A DNA stretch of 63,133 bases, from NCBI GenBank assembly GCA_033064195.1, contig JARBJD010000395.1, forward strand, positions 1 to 63,133. The letters run 5' to 3'. Positions 11,021 to 20,501 of the stretch are shown piece after piece (position 1 is the stretch's first letter; each line of letters starts with the position of its first letter). Below the pieces are notes generated by a model that saw only the letters and a list, made by a program, of their open reading frames with translations, made no database searches and had not been told where the DNA came from. This DNA comes from Blattamonas nauphoetae (taxonomy: Eukaryota; Preaxostyla; Oxymonadida). The translations under genes were made by a program, and so were the position numbers.

Positions 11021-11530
11021 AGTTCCTCATCGTCGGAAAAGCGATTCAACGCATGCACAGTCCAAAGCGCGAGAAATCGGGCGATCATTCAGCCTTCCAA
11101 AAGCGATATCTGAACAGCGCCTCGTGGGTTGCTTCCGATCCTTCCTTTCCTGTCATTGACTATGAAACTTGGCCATTCTCCAGAATCGGAATCCGAACGG
11201 CGATTCAGGGATCGGTTGACAATCTTCATCGCTTCAGAATTTGAGCGCGTTTTCGAACGGCAGGAATCAGCTGCGCCACAATTTTCTTCAGCACAGACGA
11301 GATGCCATGCAGAGTTGTCCCCATGCAGACCAGCAGAGTCATCTTGAGTTGTTTGGTTTCTTCGATTGTGGTCGGCTGTTTGTGGTTAGGTTCAGGAACG
11401 ACAATAATGTTTGAGAGACAAGTCAGTGAGCTAGAAGAGCAAAGAATGAAATGTGGATGGCTGTGGAATAGTGGGAATGCGGGGCACATCCGATTTCGAC
11501 GAGATAAACGAGAAGTGTTTTTGAGATGGT
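11020..11530 (-). repeat. duplicated spacer block S2, second copy
   Basis: Near-identical over long stretches to 8440-8970: the same minus-strand runs ARFLALWTVHALNRFSDD and GTTLHGISSVLKKIVAQL. The site atatctgaacagcgcc near 11.11 kb is the uninterrupted form of the site that holds the DNA transposon at 13618-16054. Confidence 0.62.
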
Positions 11531-11589
11531 TCAAAAGTCGAGAATGTGAAAGATAATCTGGTCAGATTGCATCGTTCAGGGACGCTAGG

Positions 11590-11800
11590 AATTGTTTGGA
11601 GAGAGGACGGTTGACGATGTGACAGGCAAAGACAGCCGCGTTGAGAACGACGAACCCAAAAGAGCAACCCATTTCTGGACGAATGGAGGCGATCCCGGAA
11701 TCTGTTCATCTGCACCAGCAATCAAAGCATTCCCAACATCCGAGGAGAGTCCGGAAAATTGAGTTGGAGTCAATCGAGAGAGGTGGATTCGATGGGTCAT
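11590..11800 (-). repeat. conserved spacer segment S1 (fourth copy)
   Basis: The minus strand reads LTPTQFSGLSSDVGNALI, then AGADEQIPGSPP and FSTRLSLPVTSSTVLSPN. It is the best preserved S1 copy and lies just past the end of family copy E. Confidence 0.5.
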
Positions 11801-11814
11801 TTGAGATGGAACGG

Positions 11815-12885
11815 TCATCGCCTCGGCACATTCGATCCCAGAAATTTCAAGACGGAGCGACAATAATCAACAAGACGGAAACCATAAAGTCCGTTTTTGT
11901 CGTTCAGCAGCTTCTGTTCGAGTGTGTCTTCGAAGCCTTCCGAAAACAGAGTTTGGATGATTTGTTTTCCAGATTTGACCACTTCTGGGTCTTCTTCATT
12001 CCATTCTTCCAGGGATAGGTTGATGTAGATGAGAGTAGTCCAGAGATCATCATCATTATCGATGAACGAGAGACAACTTGACAATGCCATCACAATCGGA
12101 GAAGCGAGGACAAACTCCAATGTTGGACGATGAAATGGGCCGATTTCAGGGAGTTTGCGCAATAGAGACATGAAGGAGAAGAACAAGTCACCATTGAGGA
12201 TGAACCGATTTGAGATCAGAAAGGTCACAAATTGAGACGATGGGATCACGACCTTGTGGAAGATCATTTCACGACGGTTGTATTTGTCGACTGTAGTGAT
12301 GCCGAGTTCACTGAGAGATGGTTGAGATGCGAGGTTGACGAATTTGTCGATGATTGTGATCAGGCTGCTGATTATCTCTTCATTTCCTGAAATTGTCAGT
12401 GGGTGAGGTTGAATATTTGTCAAGACATTGCTGATGAGATCTGACTCCACGAAGTTACATCGAATTGAAGCGACGGACGACAAGGTGGTTTTGTAGAGGA
12501 ACGACAACACTGCTACAACCACAGTCGAGTGGGGAGATGATAGCAGAGTGACATTGCTCTCCACAAAGCCAGCTGCCGATCCGTCTGTAGAGGGAACGAG
12601 ATCAGTCACGAATTTCGGCGCATAATCGTCGTCGCCCCACATCGGTTCGAGGTTCTTCAAAAACAGGGTAGCCTTGTCTTGAAGGGTGGTGTCAAATGGA
12701 TATCCTGCTTTCACGAGGGCAACAAGTGAAAAGTAAATCGTCGATTTGTCCTCAAATGATAAATCAGAGTTCGAATCGAAATGGAGGAAAGTTTCTGCTT
12801 CAAGCGTGACAGTCGAAGGTGATTCGGAAGTATCATTCAAACAGGCATCATCGGAAGCCTTGAAAGAATCTTGTTCTTTTTCCAT
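11815..12885 (-). CDS. open copy E of the helical (ARM-like) protein family, 356 aa
   Basis: A complete open frame from MEKEQDSFKASDDACLN to LKFLGSNVPRR. Landmarks: TFLHFDSNSDLSFEDKST, AGYPFDTTLQDKATLFLK, AAGFVESNVTLLSSPHST, CNFVESDLISNVLTNIQ, IPSSQFVTFLISNRFIL, PFHRPTLEFVLASPIVMA and FSEGFEDTLEQKLLND. It shares length and block order with copy D. No catalytic motif is visible, and an alpha-solenoid scaffold is only inferred. Three of the five copies being open suggests that at least some are still under selection. Confidence 0.8.
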   Translation of the reverse strand: MEKEQDSFKASDDACLNDTSESPSTVTLEAETFLHFDSNSDLSFEDKSTIYFSLVALVKAGYPFDTTLQDKATLFLKNLEPMWGDDDYAPKFVTDLVPSTDGSAAGFVESNVTLLSSPHSTVVVAVLSFLYKTTLSSVASIRCNFVESDLISNVLTNIQPHPLTISGNEEIISSLITIIDKFVNLASQPSLSELGITTVDKYNRREMIFHKVVIPSSQFVTFLISNRFILNGDLFFSFMSLLRKLPEIGPFHRPTLEFVLASPIVMALSSCLSFIDNDDDLWTTLIYINLSLEEWNEEDPEVVKSGKQIIQTLFSEGFEDTLEQKLLNDKNGLYGFRLVDYCRSVLKFLGSNVPRR

Positions 12886-13617
12886 GGAAAATGTAGAGGA
12901 TCATCCCATTTGTCGTCAGCAGATCGTTCTCATCAACATCCTTGCACAATTCCCGGATTGATCAAAGAAATAAAATGAAGATGAAGAGAAGAATGAAATG
13001 AATCATCATGAACAACTAATACGTTTTTGCCTGGCATGTTACACTTTTGTCGAGCTTTTCTCAGTCCATATCCGCTTACCGTTGTTTCTTATCTCGTCTT
13101 CACAAACAATCTCCCACAGCCATCCTGAGCATCAGATGACACATTCTTCAGACGAGGAACCAGACACTGGGAGCACAGTTGTTCAGTCCAAGCACGAGGT
13201 CGGTGGAGGAGTTCCTGTTCTTCTTCAGACATCTACATCTCCCAAACTTGATGTTCTCCAACGACGACAACAACAGCAACAACGACGCCAGTGCGTGTCG
13301 ACAGAGTTGTGTTGAGTGGTGGAAGTGTGTTTGGTCGGATCAGCCGACGAGCGATGCAGTTCATCCTCAATCCAGCAGAGGAACGAGATGGTTGGCCATT
13401 CCAGTTCCGATTGTGCCAGCGGAGTTGTGGAGTCCATTCTGTCATTTGGAGTGGAATGGACGGCGATCTGAAGAGAGTGACGACAGTTGAGAAGAGAGCT
13501 CGTTTGGAGGAGTGGTGGCGTGATGGAGTTCCTCATCGTCTGAAAAGCGATTCAACGCATGCACAGTCCAAAGAGCCAGAAATCGGGCGATCATTCAGCA
13601 ATTCAAAAGTGCCATCT
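12886..13617. other. spacer with a third copy of the duplicated block, cut by a DNA transposon
   Basis: The region 13.33-13.617 kb repeats sequence seen at 10.85-11.10 and 8.40-8.53 kb (cgattcaacgcatgcacag and neighbours). The match stops at 13617, where the transposon begins, and resumes at 16055. A short CAA/CGA-rich run lies at 13.25-13.29 kb. No gene is supported. Confidence 0.55.
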
Positions 13618-16054
13618 GAGAAGCAATTTTTGAAAGATGACATAGGTTTCCTTTGGTTTTCTATTGTGGATGAGAAAGAAAAGTGATGTCTGAAGTGGAA
13701 AAATTAGAATTCTCCATTTAATAGTCGCATCTGATATTCCGAAAATTCGATTCGTCCCTTCTTTTTGCCCATTGTTTTCTTCATTTCCTTTTTCTCCTTC
13801 ATAACGCCGTCATTCTCCTCAAAACTGGAATCAGAATCATCCATCACAAAGTTCTCCTCGAAAAAACCTGGCTTGGTGCGTTTTACCCTTCTCAGATGGC
13901 TGCGATTGTGATGGAGTTGTTCTTCCACTGGATGTCCACAGGACTTGTTTAAATCCTTGATCGATGCAGTCTGAGAATGAATATCATGAACATAAAACAA
14001 CCAAGACACACCTCACTCGATGTACGTGGAGGGTGAATCGTCTTGCATGTTCCATCCTCGATCTGGAGATGTCTCAAGAGAAATTTATCAATTTTTGCAG
14101 GTGATGTCGGAGATCTGAACGAAACTAACTCTGTGTGCCATTCTTTGACGTGTATCTCTTCCATGACTTTCACAATTCTGATTGAAATTTGCATCCAGTT
14201 TTCTCGTGGAATCGTCGCTGATGAGCTTGCGTAAAGAAGTCCATCTTTTATTGTGAAACATAAATACTGTTGTATTCCACTGTAGTCCAATTCGGGCACA
14301 GTTGCTTGGAATGTGGGTGAAAACTGAACAAAATGCATGAATCTTTCTGAACTGCTCGGCATTGCGTTCCGAAAATGAGCAACAAAACCTTCACATGAAT
14401 CAATTGGATCGTGTGGTGGATGAAGTCTGATAGCTCTGGTCATATGCCCAAATTCAGCATCACAAATCGACTTCCCATGGTGCTCAAAATAATGAATGAT
14501 CGTTGTGGTTGTTGACGGATTAAGAGTTGGGATGTCCGAGAGTAGGAAGCACTGAACGTGCTTATTTCGAAAATGTGGTCCACAATCGGACGAAAAGAAG
14601 ATATGTTGGGCACGATCAAATATACTTTTTCCCAGTAAGTCGTTCATCGCCTCGCAGACGAATGCAGAATTATGGTTAAGAACCGTAGAGATGTAATGAT
14701 ACACATGTCTGATTTGTTTTCCATTTTCATCTCTTGTATAGACGACGAAGCAAAGATCTGTCAACTGTTGTTTGGAAAAGAAATCCATCTGAGATTCCTC
14801 GGCACAGATAGGTACTTTCCAGTTTTCCTTAAAATCTCCGATCACATGAAAGTGATTCACTTGGAGAGTGTTGGTAATATTCCGAATTGCCGATCGTTGA
14901 TCATCTGCAGCTGTCACGTGATACTCTAATGCCTGAATTTCCATCATTAATTCATCTCTTTTCTTCAGGTCATCATTTCTCAGCCGCCCTAACTCTTTCC
15001 GAGCCTCTGTCAGACGTAAACATTCCGGACATACATCCGTTCGGTTCTTTGGTGGTTTGATGTCAGTTGTGAGATGACAAAATGTACTGTATGCCATCTT
15101 CAACCCAGTTTCTGGCTCAAGCAATTTCCATAGTGAACATTTTATCATATTTAGTCTTCTTTCTTTCATGTAGTTCGAGGGATCACCATCGCCAACTTTT
15201 TGACAACGACAGCTCTCACTTGAGTGATGAAGAATGAATTGTTGGAACAGTGCTGCTTCTTCTGATGTCAAACCAGTTTTTGAAGGAGGTGGCTTGGTTT
15301 GTTTCTCCCGTGAATGCAATCCCTTTTTGTAGTGCTTTTTTGCAGAGTTATAGCCAGTTCGAGGCTTTTCGAATCCTGCACTCTTCAGCTCACCGTATGG
15401 GAGATGAACTGATAGGACAGACTCTATATCCAACGCCGATATAATGGACTTTTGGCGAAGGGAGAGAATATCAGAGGTTAGTTGTAGTCTCTTCTCTGAA
15501 TTTTTTGTGAAGATCGGCGAATCAAAAAACAAAATAGGCGAACCTTTATCATCCCGATCCAAAGACTCTTTTACTGATGGACATCTTGTACTTCTAAGGA
15601 TGAGATGCAAAAGCAACTCATCCGGATCAGCTGGCCACAGATGTTTTAGTGCTTCGTAGGCGGCCTTTGTGATGAGACTGCGTTTCTTCTTCGAGAGGGA
15701 AGACAACGATTGTCCCCTTTCAACTTCCATCTCTGACAGACCTGGTCCATAAATTGGGGAAGAACTTGCTCGATGGTCGCCGAAAACCAGTGGAGAATTT
15801 GGTGGCTCACATTTACGATGCCTCAGCGATGTTGACTTTATAATTGTCGTCTCACTTCATTTTGGAAAGATTTACTCTTCCCTTTTTCTTTTTTTGGAAA
15901 TTGTCATGCTGGCAGGCACACAGTGGACGATCATGACACGAAATGGCAAATATCCCGTTAGAACTCCTCCAAGAAAATTCAGTCACGAAAATCTCAACAT
16001 TCATGGTCGGGGAACCAACCATAGTCTTTTGTCACCTTTCAAAAATTGCTTCTC
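13618..16054 (-). mobile_element. 2.4-kb DNA transposon, Sola-like, TSD atct
   Basis: Both ends carry the inverted repeat GAGAAGCAATTTTTGAAAG, followed by one mismatch and TGACA (about 25 bases). The target duplication atct lies at 13614-13617 and 16055-16058. The paralogous spacers near 8.52 and 11.11 kb show the same site without the element, so both ends are well fixed. Inside is one gene, a two-exon transposase on the minus strand. A 4-bp duplication plus a D-D-D-like core fits the Sola superfamily, but the assignment is tentative. It appears whole. Confidence 0.82.
13704..15730 (-). CDS. transposase, two exons, 661 aa
   Basis: Exon 1 spans 15730-14012 and exon 2 spans 13970-13704. The 41-base intron (14011-13971, GTGTGT...CTCAG) keeps frame and joins PPRTSSE to TASIKDLNKSCGHPVEEQ. 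Features in order: a Lys-rich start (LSKKKRSLITKAAYEALK), a cysteine pair CPECLRLTEARKELG that may bind zinc, then three acidic sites that look like an RNase-H transposase core: HVIGDFKENW, FFSSDCGPHFRNKH and HYFEHHGKSICDAEFG. The end is an acidic patch (DDSDSSFEENDG) and a Lys-rich tail (KEMKKTMGKKKGRIEF). It should cut and insert its own element. The frame is open upstream to about 15847, so a longer N-terminus is possible. The family name is inferred, and the three acidic sites are read by eye. Confidence 0.7.
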
Positions 16055-16254
16055 ATCTGAACAGCGCCTCGTTGGCTTCTCTGATCCTTCCTTTCTCGTC
16101 ATCGACTGTACAACTTGGGTAGTGTTCAGAATCGACATCAGAGCGGGTAGTGGGATCTGTTGACCTCATTTTCGCGTCGAGAAAAGAGCCCGTCTTCCAT
16201 GCTCTAAATCCAGTCATCACCTTCCTCTCGCAGTTTGGTCAGAATCTGCTGTCG
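16055..16254. repeat. continuation of the duplicated spacer block past the transposon
   Basis: From 16055 the sequence atctgaacagcgcctcg resumes the spacer block interrupted at 13617 and follows 11.11-11.20 kb for about 90 bases before it diverges. The remainder up to the tandem repeat has no gene. Confidence 0.55.
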
Positions 16255-16361
16255 GGGTGTTGCTACGCGCAGTCCGCGTAATGACTAGGGGCAGTCCATC
16301 TTTTTGTGCTAGGGGCAGTCCGACTTTGCTAGGGGCAGTCCGCGTATTGCTAGAGGCAGTC
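16255..16361 (+). repeat. short host tandem repeat carrying the Polinton insertion site
   Basis: Five units of 20-25 bases share the core ctaggggcagtccg (variants acgcgcagtccg and tagaggcagtc). The Polinton lies in the fifth unit. Its 6-bp target duplication gcagtc is part of the unit core and reappears at 48094-48099, followed by cgtcatttt. Confidence 0.75.
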
Positions 16362-16628
16362 AGTAGTGGTATAAGCGAAATGGGAACCAAACTGGCATAG
16401 GTGATACTCCTAGGAGAATTGGAACGAGAAATCAATTTGAATCTCAGAGCCAATTGATTTTTTTTAATATGACTCATTCTAATTTCCTTCTCACTTACTA
16501 CTGAAATATTGACATTTCAGAGTAGTCAATATTTTGCTGTAAATTCGAAAATAATTGCCAAAAAATGACCTCGTTTTGAAGCGTCTTTTTTGAAGCAAAT
16601 TTTGAGTACTTTTAGAAAACAACGTCGA

Positions 16629-16664
16629 TTTCTTTTTTTTATTCAATTTTTTAATTTGTATAAA
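16629..16664 (+). promoter_or_regulatory. Polinton upstream element before the left ENCEL gene
   Basis: A T-run, TTTTTTTTATTC, then TTTTTTAATTTGTATAAA directly before the ATG. The same arrangement lies before most genes of both Polintons, which suggests a shared core promoter. Confidence 0.55.
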
Positions 16665-17258
16665 ATGAGCAGCGTCTTGACACCAACACAACTCCTAGAA
16701 ATTCTCGAGAAAGATAATTTGAAAATGAAATCACCTCCAACTCTCAATCGACAAGGAACAACTTATCTCACTGGAAGCACTTTCGAATATTATCTCGAAG
16801 ATAAACCAGATGAGATTTATCGAGTGTATGTCAACGCTTTCGTGAAAGGATCTAGACCACATACGAATCGTCAGAGATATCTTCGAGCAACAAATTGTTG
16901 TACAAAAGAGAAGCTTATTGAATCAATGAAAAATGAAAATTGTGAACTCATTTCTGAATACACTCATTCAAGCACTCCAGTAACGTATCGACACGAAGGA
17001 ATCGAATGGATAGTGATCCCATCAAAATGGATGAAAGGATTCAGAACTCATCAGAACAAACGAAAACGATACACACAATCGTTTGTTGAAAATGAATTGA
17101 AAAAAGAGAATTGTGAACTCATTGGAACATACACAAAGGTACTTGAGCCATTCAAATATCGCGATTTACGAACAAAGAATGAGTATTACGTTCGCTTGGA
17201 CAATTGGTTGTATTTTGGAGACCGTCCTCACTTGAGAAAGTACCACGAAAGGTCATGA
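16665..17258 (+). CDS. terminal-repeat protein with three ENCEL modules, 197 aa (left copy)
   Basis: The start MSSVLTPTQLLEILEK follows the TTTGTATAAA element and gives the same length as the homologue in Polinton 2. Three modules of about 55-60 residues each end in a W/F-x-x-G-x-R-x-H-like motif: one around LTGSTFEYYLEDKPDEIY, one with NENCELISEYTHSSTPV, and one with KENCELIGTYTKVLEPF. The modules (short helix, L-I-x-x-Y, beta hairpin, WxxGxRPH) resemble the DUF723-type treble-clef module of large DNA viruses, but without its cysteine pairs, so nucleic-acid binding is only a guess. The protein is highly basic. An identical copy lies in the opposite arm. Confidence 0.75.
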   Translation: MSSVLTPTQLLEILEKDNLKMKSPPTLNRQGTTYLTGSTFEYYLEDKPDEIYRVYVNAFVKGSRPHTNRQRYLRATNCCTKEKLIESMKNENCELISEYTHSSTPVTYRHEGIEWIVIPSKWMKGFRTHQNKRKRYTQSFVENELKKENCELIGTYTKVLEPFKYRDLRTKNEYYVRLDNWLYFGDRPHLRKYHERS

Positions 17259-19129
17259 AAATACTGAAAATCTATTTTTGACCACAAATCACTGAAATCC
17301 AACATGATAACCATTTCGAAAAATTCTGAAAAAAATTCTAAAATCTCGGGGACACTGTCGGTCATCGATCAAGACAATCCTGATCAAAATCGGTTGAGAA
17401 TTCGTCGAGCTGCGTACCGAACTTTGGTCCAAAAAGTGACCAAAAAAGTCGATGTTCCGATTTTGCTACTATGAACCGCTTTATGGCTCAAATTATGTTA
17501 AAACATGTTTGATTGTGACGGAAATCATTTTGAAAGGTAGGATTTTCGATAAAAAGCACTTCTGAGATTTTTGGTTTGATCCGACCCATTGAGGTTTTTT
17601 CGCGTTTTTCGAGATTTTTTTAGAAAAGGTATGGACGTTCAGGACTATGTCCTTTAGGTCACTTTTCGTCGTCTTACGGTGTTTTTGGGTGTGAAAACGC
17701 TAGTTGGCGTCTTTTTGTGTCATTCATCTCTGAAAACTTTTGACACCTCTACATTCGGACACTTTTTCATGAATTTTCACATTTCACTACTTTCACTTCA
17801 TTTACTCCGTTATTGCATCATTTTAACGAACATAAGTCGACGCGAGACGTATAGCGCATTTCCTTAGTTTCATTTTGTTGGTTCTTCGATCACACCTCTG
17901 ACGTAACACTTGCACCAACATTTTGACACTATGGATTTTTTGCCCCGATTTTCACATATTGCGCCTTCTTTCTCGTTGTTAGAGGAAGGTGTGCTCAAAT
18001 TTTGAGGAGATTTTGTCGGATAGTTCTCCCATAAAGTCACTTTTTCATGTTTTCACTTCTCAACTTTTGACCGTTTTTGTCACTTCAAAACCGACTGTAG
18101 TCCCTTTCATTTCATCACTTTTGCTCCCCATTTCACCTCGAATTAGTTCATCATTCCTCTTCATTTTGCTCATATCACTTCCATTTTGTGGGCCGTTCTC
18201 ACTTCACTAGCACATCATTTTAGTCAACTTTTCATCAACTTTTTCACAAAAACAGAGCAAAAGAAAGCGAAAGAAGCATGAATGAAACGGGCAAGTATGA
18301 AACTGAAAGAGAAATTGACGATCGTGAAAACGGTGTGAAATGTGACACCAATAGTGAAAATTAGGTCTGTGTTCCGGTTTTTCTCTCTTAAAAAGAACAA
18401 AAATGATTCAAAAATGTTCGTGAAATGATGAAGATTACGGAAAAATTCCGAGATATGAAGTGAGCCGTTGAATGGCGGATCTCTGCAAAAGTCCGGAAAA
18501 CTCAGTAAACGGAAATTAGTGTGTTGTATTCGAGAAAAAGTTATTGAGAAAGAAACATGAATGAAGTGGTTAAAACGAGTAAACACTGAAAAAACGAAGA
18601 CGGAAGTGTGACCAAAAACGAAACAATAATGAGCAAAGATTAGGTGACAATTCAATCAAAACTAGAGAAAACAAGGCTGAATTAAGATGAAAATGAGAGC
18701 GGCATACTGGTTTTTCCGTAAAAGTGCAGAGATCCACGACCGATCCTGAAACATCGAATATCTCTGCAAAAGTTCGGAATCTTCAAAAAACGGAGCATAC
18801 CACGATGATCTCCAACTTCCAACGGATCGAAAACGCACAGAACTGGAATGAATTACGCACTCTTGAGAAATGAGTGATCGAACCCATTGATCCTCGATCT
18901 TAGTGAAAAATCCAAAACTGAGAAAACAACGAAAGAAAATCTAATTTTGAATTTTTTAATTTGTATTAAATGAATCCAACTGCGATGTACAACGAAAGAC
19001 GTCGAGTATGTTCAGAACAAGCATTAATTGAATCAATGAGAGAAGAGAACTGTTCGCTAGTCTCTGAGTATGTCAAAAATAATGTGCCGGTGACGTATGT
19101 TCATGAGGGAATCAAGAATTTTAATTTCA

Positions 19130-20038
19130 ATGAAAGAGCAACCAAAAATGAATCGACAAAAATACAATTCACAAATGATTGAGAAAATGATTGATCATAC
19201 TCTGTCAACAACCAACGAGAATACAGCAGTGATTGACTCACTTCAGAAGACAACTGAAGCACAGCAGACAGCGATCTCTTCAATCCAAAAAGTGGTGAGC
19301 ACAAATGGATCGATCACTTGTTCAGCTGGTATTACAACACCAACAATTGGAGGATTGATTAATGTGAATGGAGCGAAGTGGAATATCTCAGAGGGATCAC
19401 TTCCGAAGTATCCTGGCACTTATCCATCATCAACATTTAAGTCTGGCATTTCAATTTCACAATCGCTTTCAGAAACTTCAGGAATTCAGTTCAATGGTGA
19501 TGGCATTATCATGTGGTCTCCCTGTGACTCACCAGCAATCTATTACTACGATGAGGACACTGGTTCTGGAGTGTTTTCAATATCACCAACAGGAAGTTTT
19601 TCTCAGTTGTCAGACAGAAGAGTCAAAAGAAATATTGAACCATACCCTGATGTTCTTGAACAGCTGAATAAAGTGGAAATTGTTCGCTACCAATTCAACA
19701 CATTCGACTCAAAGATCAACAAAGTGACAAAGCAAATTGAAAATGAGACAGATGAAGAACACTTGAAGAACTGTAAAGAGAAATGTGAATGTTTGAAGAA
19801 GGAAAGTGAGAAGAAACACATTGGAGTGATTGCTCAACAGATCCAAGAAATATTCCCCGAGGTTGTGAATGATTCCAATCCAGATTGTCTTCAAGTTGAT
19901 TATGCAGAACTCTCTTGCTTCTGTGTCAAAGCCATTCAGGAACTGAGTAGCATTGTCGGACATCAACAGACAATCATAAATGAACTCATTCAAAAATATA
20001 ATTCACTGATCGACACAATGACTAATACTCCAACATGA
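19130..20038 (+). CDS. spike-like protein with C-terminal S74 intramolecular chaperone, 302 aa
   Basis: The start MKEQPKMNRQKYNSQ follows an A/T-rich run. The first 90 residues are helical (IDHTLSTTNENTAVIDSL) and could trimerise. A Gly/Ser/Thr-rich beta region follows (ITCSAGITTPTIGGLINV). The end is a clear peptidase S74 domain: SDRRVKRNIEPYPDVLEQ, IVRYQFN, KKHIGVIAQQIQEIFPEV, DCLQVDYAELSCFCVKAI. In phage tailspikes and some large-virus fibres this domain folds the trimeric fibre and then cuts itself off at the Ser of the SDRR.K motif. It probably served as a receptor-binding spike or fibre of the former particle. It is next to the left inverted repeat and faces the capsid cluster. Confidence 0.78.
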   Translation: MKEQPKMNRQKYNSQMIEKMIDHTLSTTNENTAVIDSLQKTTEAQQTAISSIQKVVSTNGSITCSAGITTPTIGGLINVNGAKWNISEGSLPKYPGTYPSSTFKSGISISQSLSETSGIQFNGDGIIMWSPCDSPAIYYYDEDTGSGVFSISPTGSFSQLSDRRVKRNIEPYPDVLEQLNKVEIVRYQFNTFDSKINKVTKQIENETDEEHLKNCKEKCECLKKESEKKHIGVIAQQIQEIFPEVVNDSNPDCLQVDYAELSCFCVKAIQELSSIVGHQQTIINELIQKYNSLIDTMTNTPT

Positions 20039-20432
20039 GATCAACCAGAAATTCATAATACTCCTTGATTATTTTTCCATTGATTGTCTCCGTTGTTTCC
20101 ATATCAATTGAATCACCAGAACTGTCTTTGAACCAGATCTTCACTATTGATTGTCGAGTACTTAATTCCCACTTCTTTCGCTTCGCAATCTGTTCGTTGC
20201 AGAAAGCAACAAATGAATCATTGTGTGCATCAGTTTGAATCCAATCACCATGGATTGTAATGTGCTGTGGAATATCTTTTGAAATAACTGTCGATGCATC
20301 ACTAATCTCTTCCTTCACATGAATGAGTTTGCAGTCGAGGAAGTAGATGTATTTTTGTTTTCTTGAATTTGTAAAATCAGGAGGGAGTTGAGCAGTGTGA
20401 GAATTCTGAATTGAGAAGTAACGCTTGACCAT
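20022..20432 (-). CDS. Polinton protein of unknown function, 136 aa
   Basis: It reads MVKRYFSIQNSHTAQLPP to EYYEFLVDLMLEY and overlaps the end of the S74 gene by 17 bases on the opposite strand. It is preceded by an AAAATAAAAT-type element. Alternating polar and hydrophobic residues (IHGDWIQTDAHNDSFVAF) suggest a beta-rich fold. I do not recognise it. Its place at the start of the capsid cluster suggests a particle or accessory role. Confidence 0.6.
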   Translation of the reverse strand: MVKRYFSIQNSHTAQLPPDFTNSRKQKYIYFLDCKLIHVKEEISDASTVISKDIPQHITIHGDWIQTDAHNDSFVAFCNEQIAKRKKWELSTRQSIVKIWFKDSSGDSIDMETTETINGKIIKEYYEFLVDLMLEY

Positions 20433-20501
20433 TTGTGATTTCTACAAAAATAAAATATTCAATTTAGTAATATAACTCTGTCATTCTAGAAATGCTATGC
20501 A

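Larger units (their letters stand above)
16362..19112 (+). repeat. left terminal inverted repeat of Polinton 1, about 2.75 kb
   Basis: It matches the reverse complement of the right arm. The outer 1.2 kb (to about 17564) looks identical in the two arms, including the whole 197-residue gene. Further in, similarity drops to an uneven 85-95 percent by eye and ends inside a partial copy of the smaller ENCEL-type gene (MNPTAMYNERRRVCSEQ at 18970). The stretch 17259-18969 holds no gene. Confidence 0.85.
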
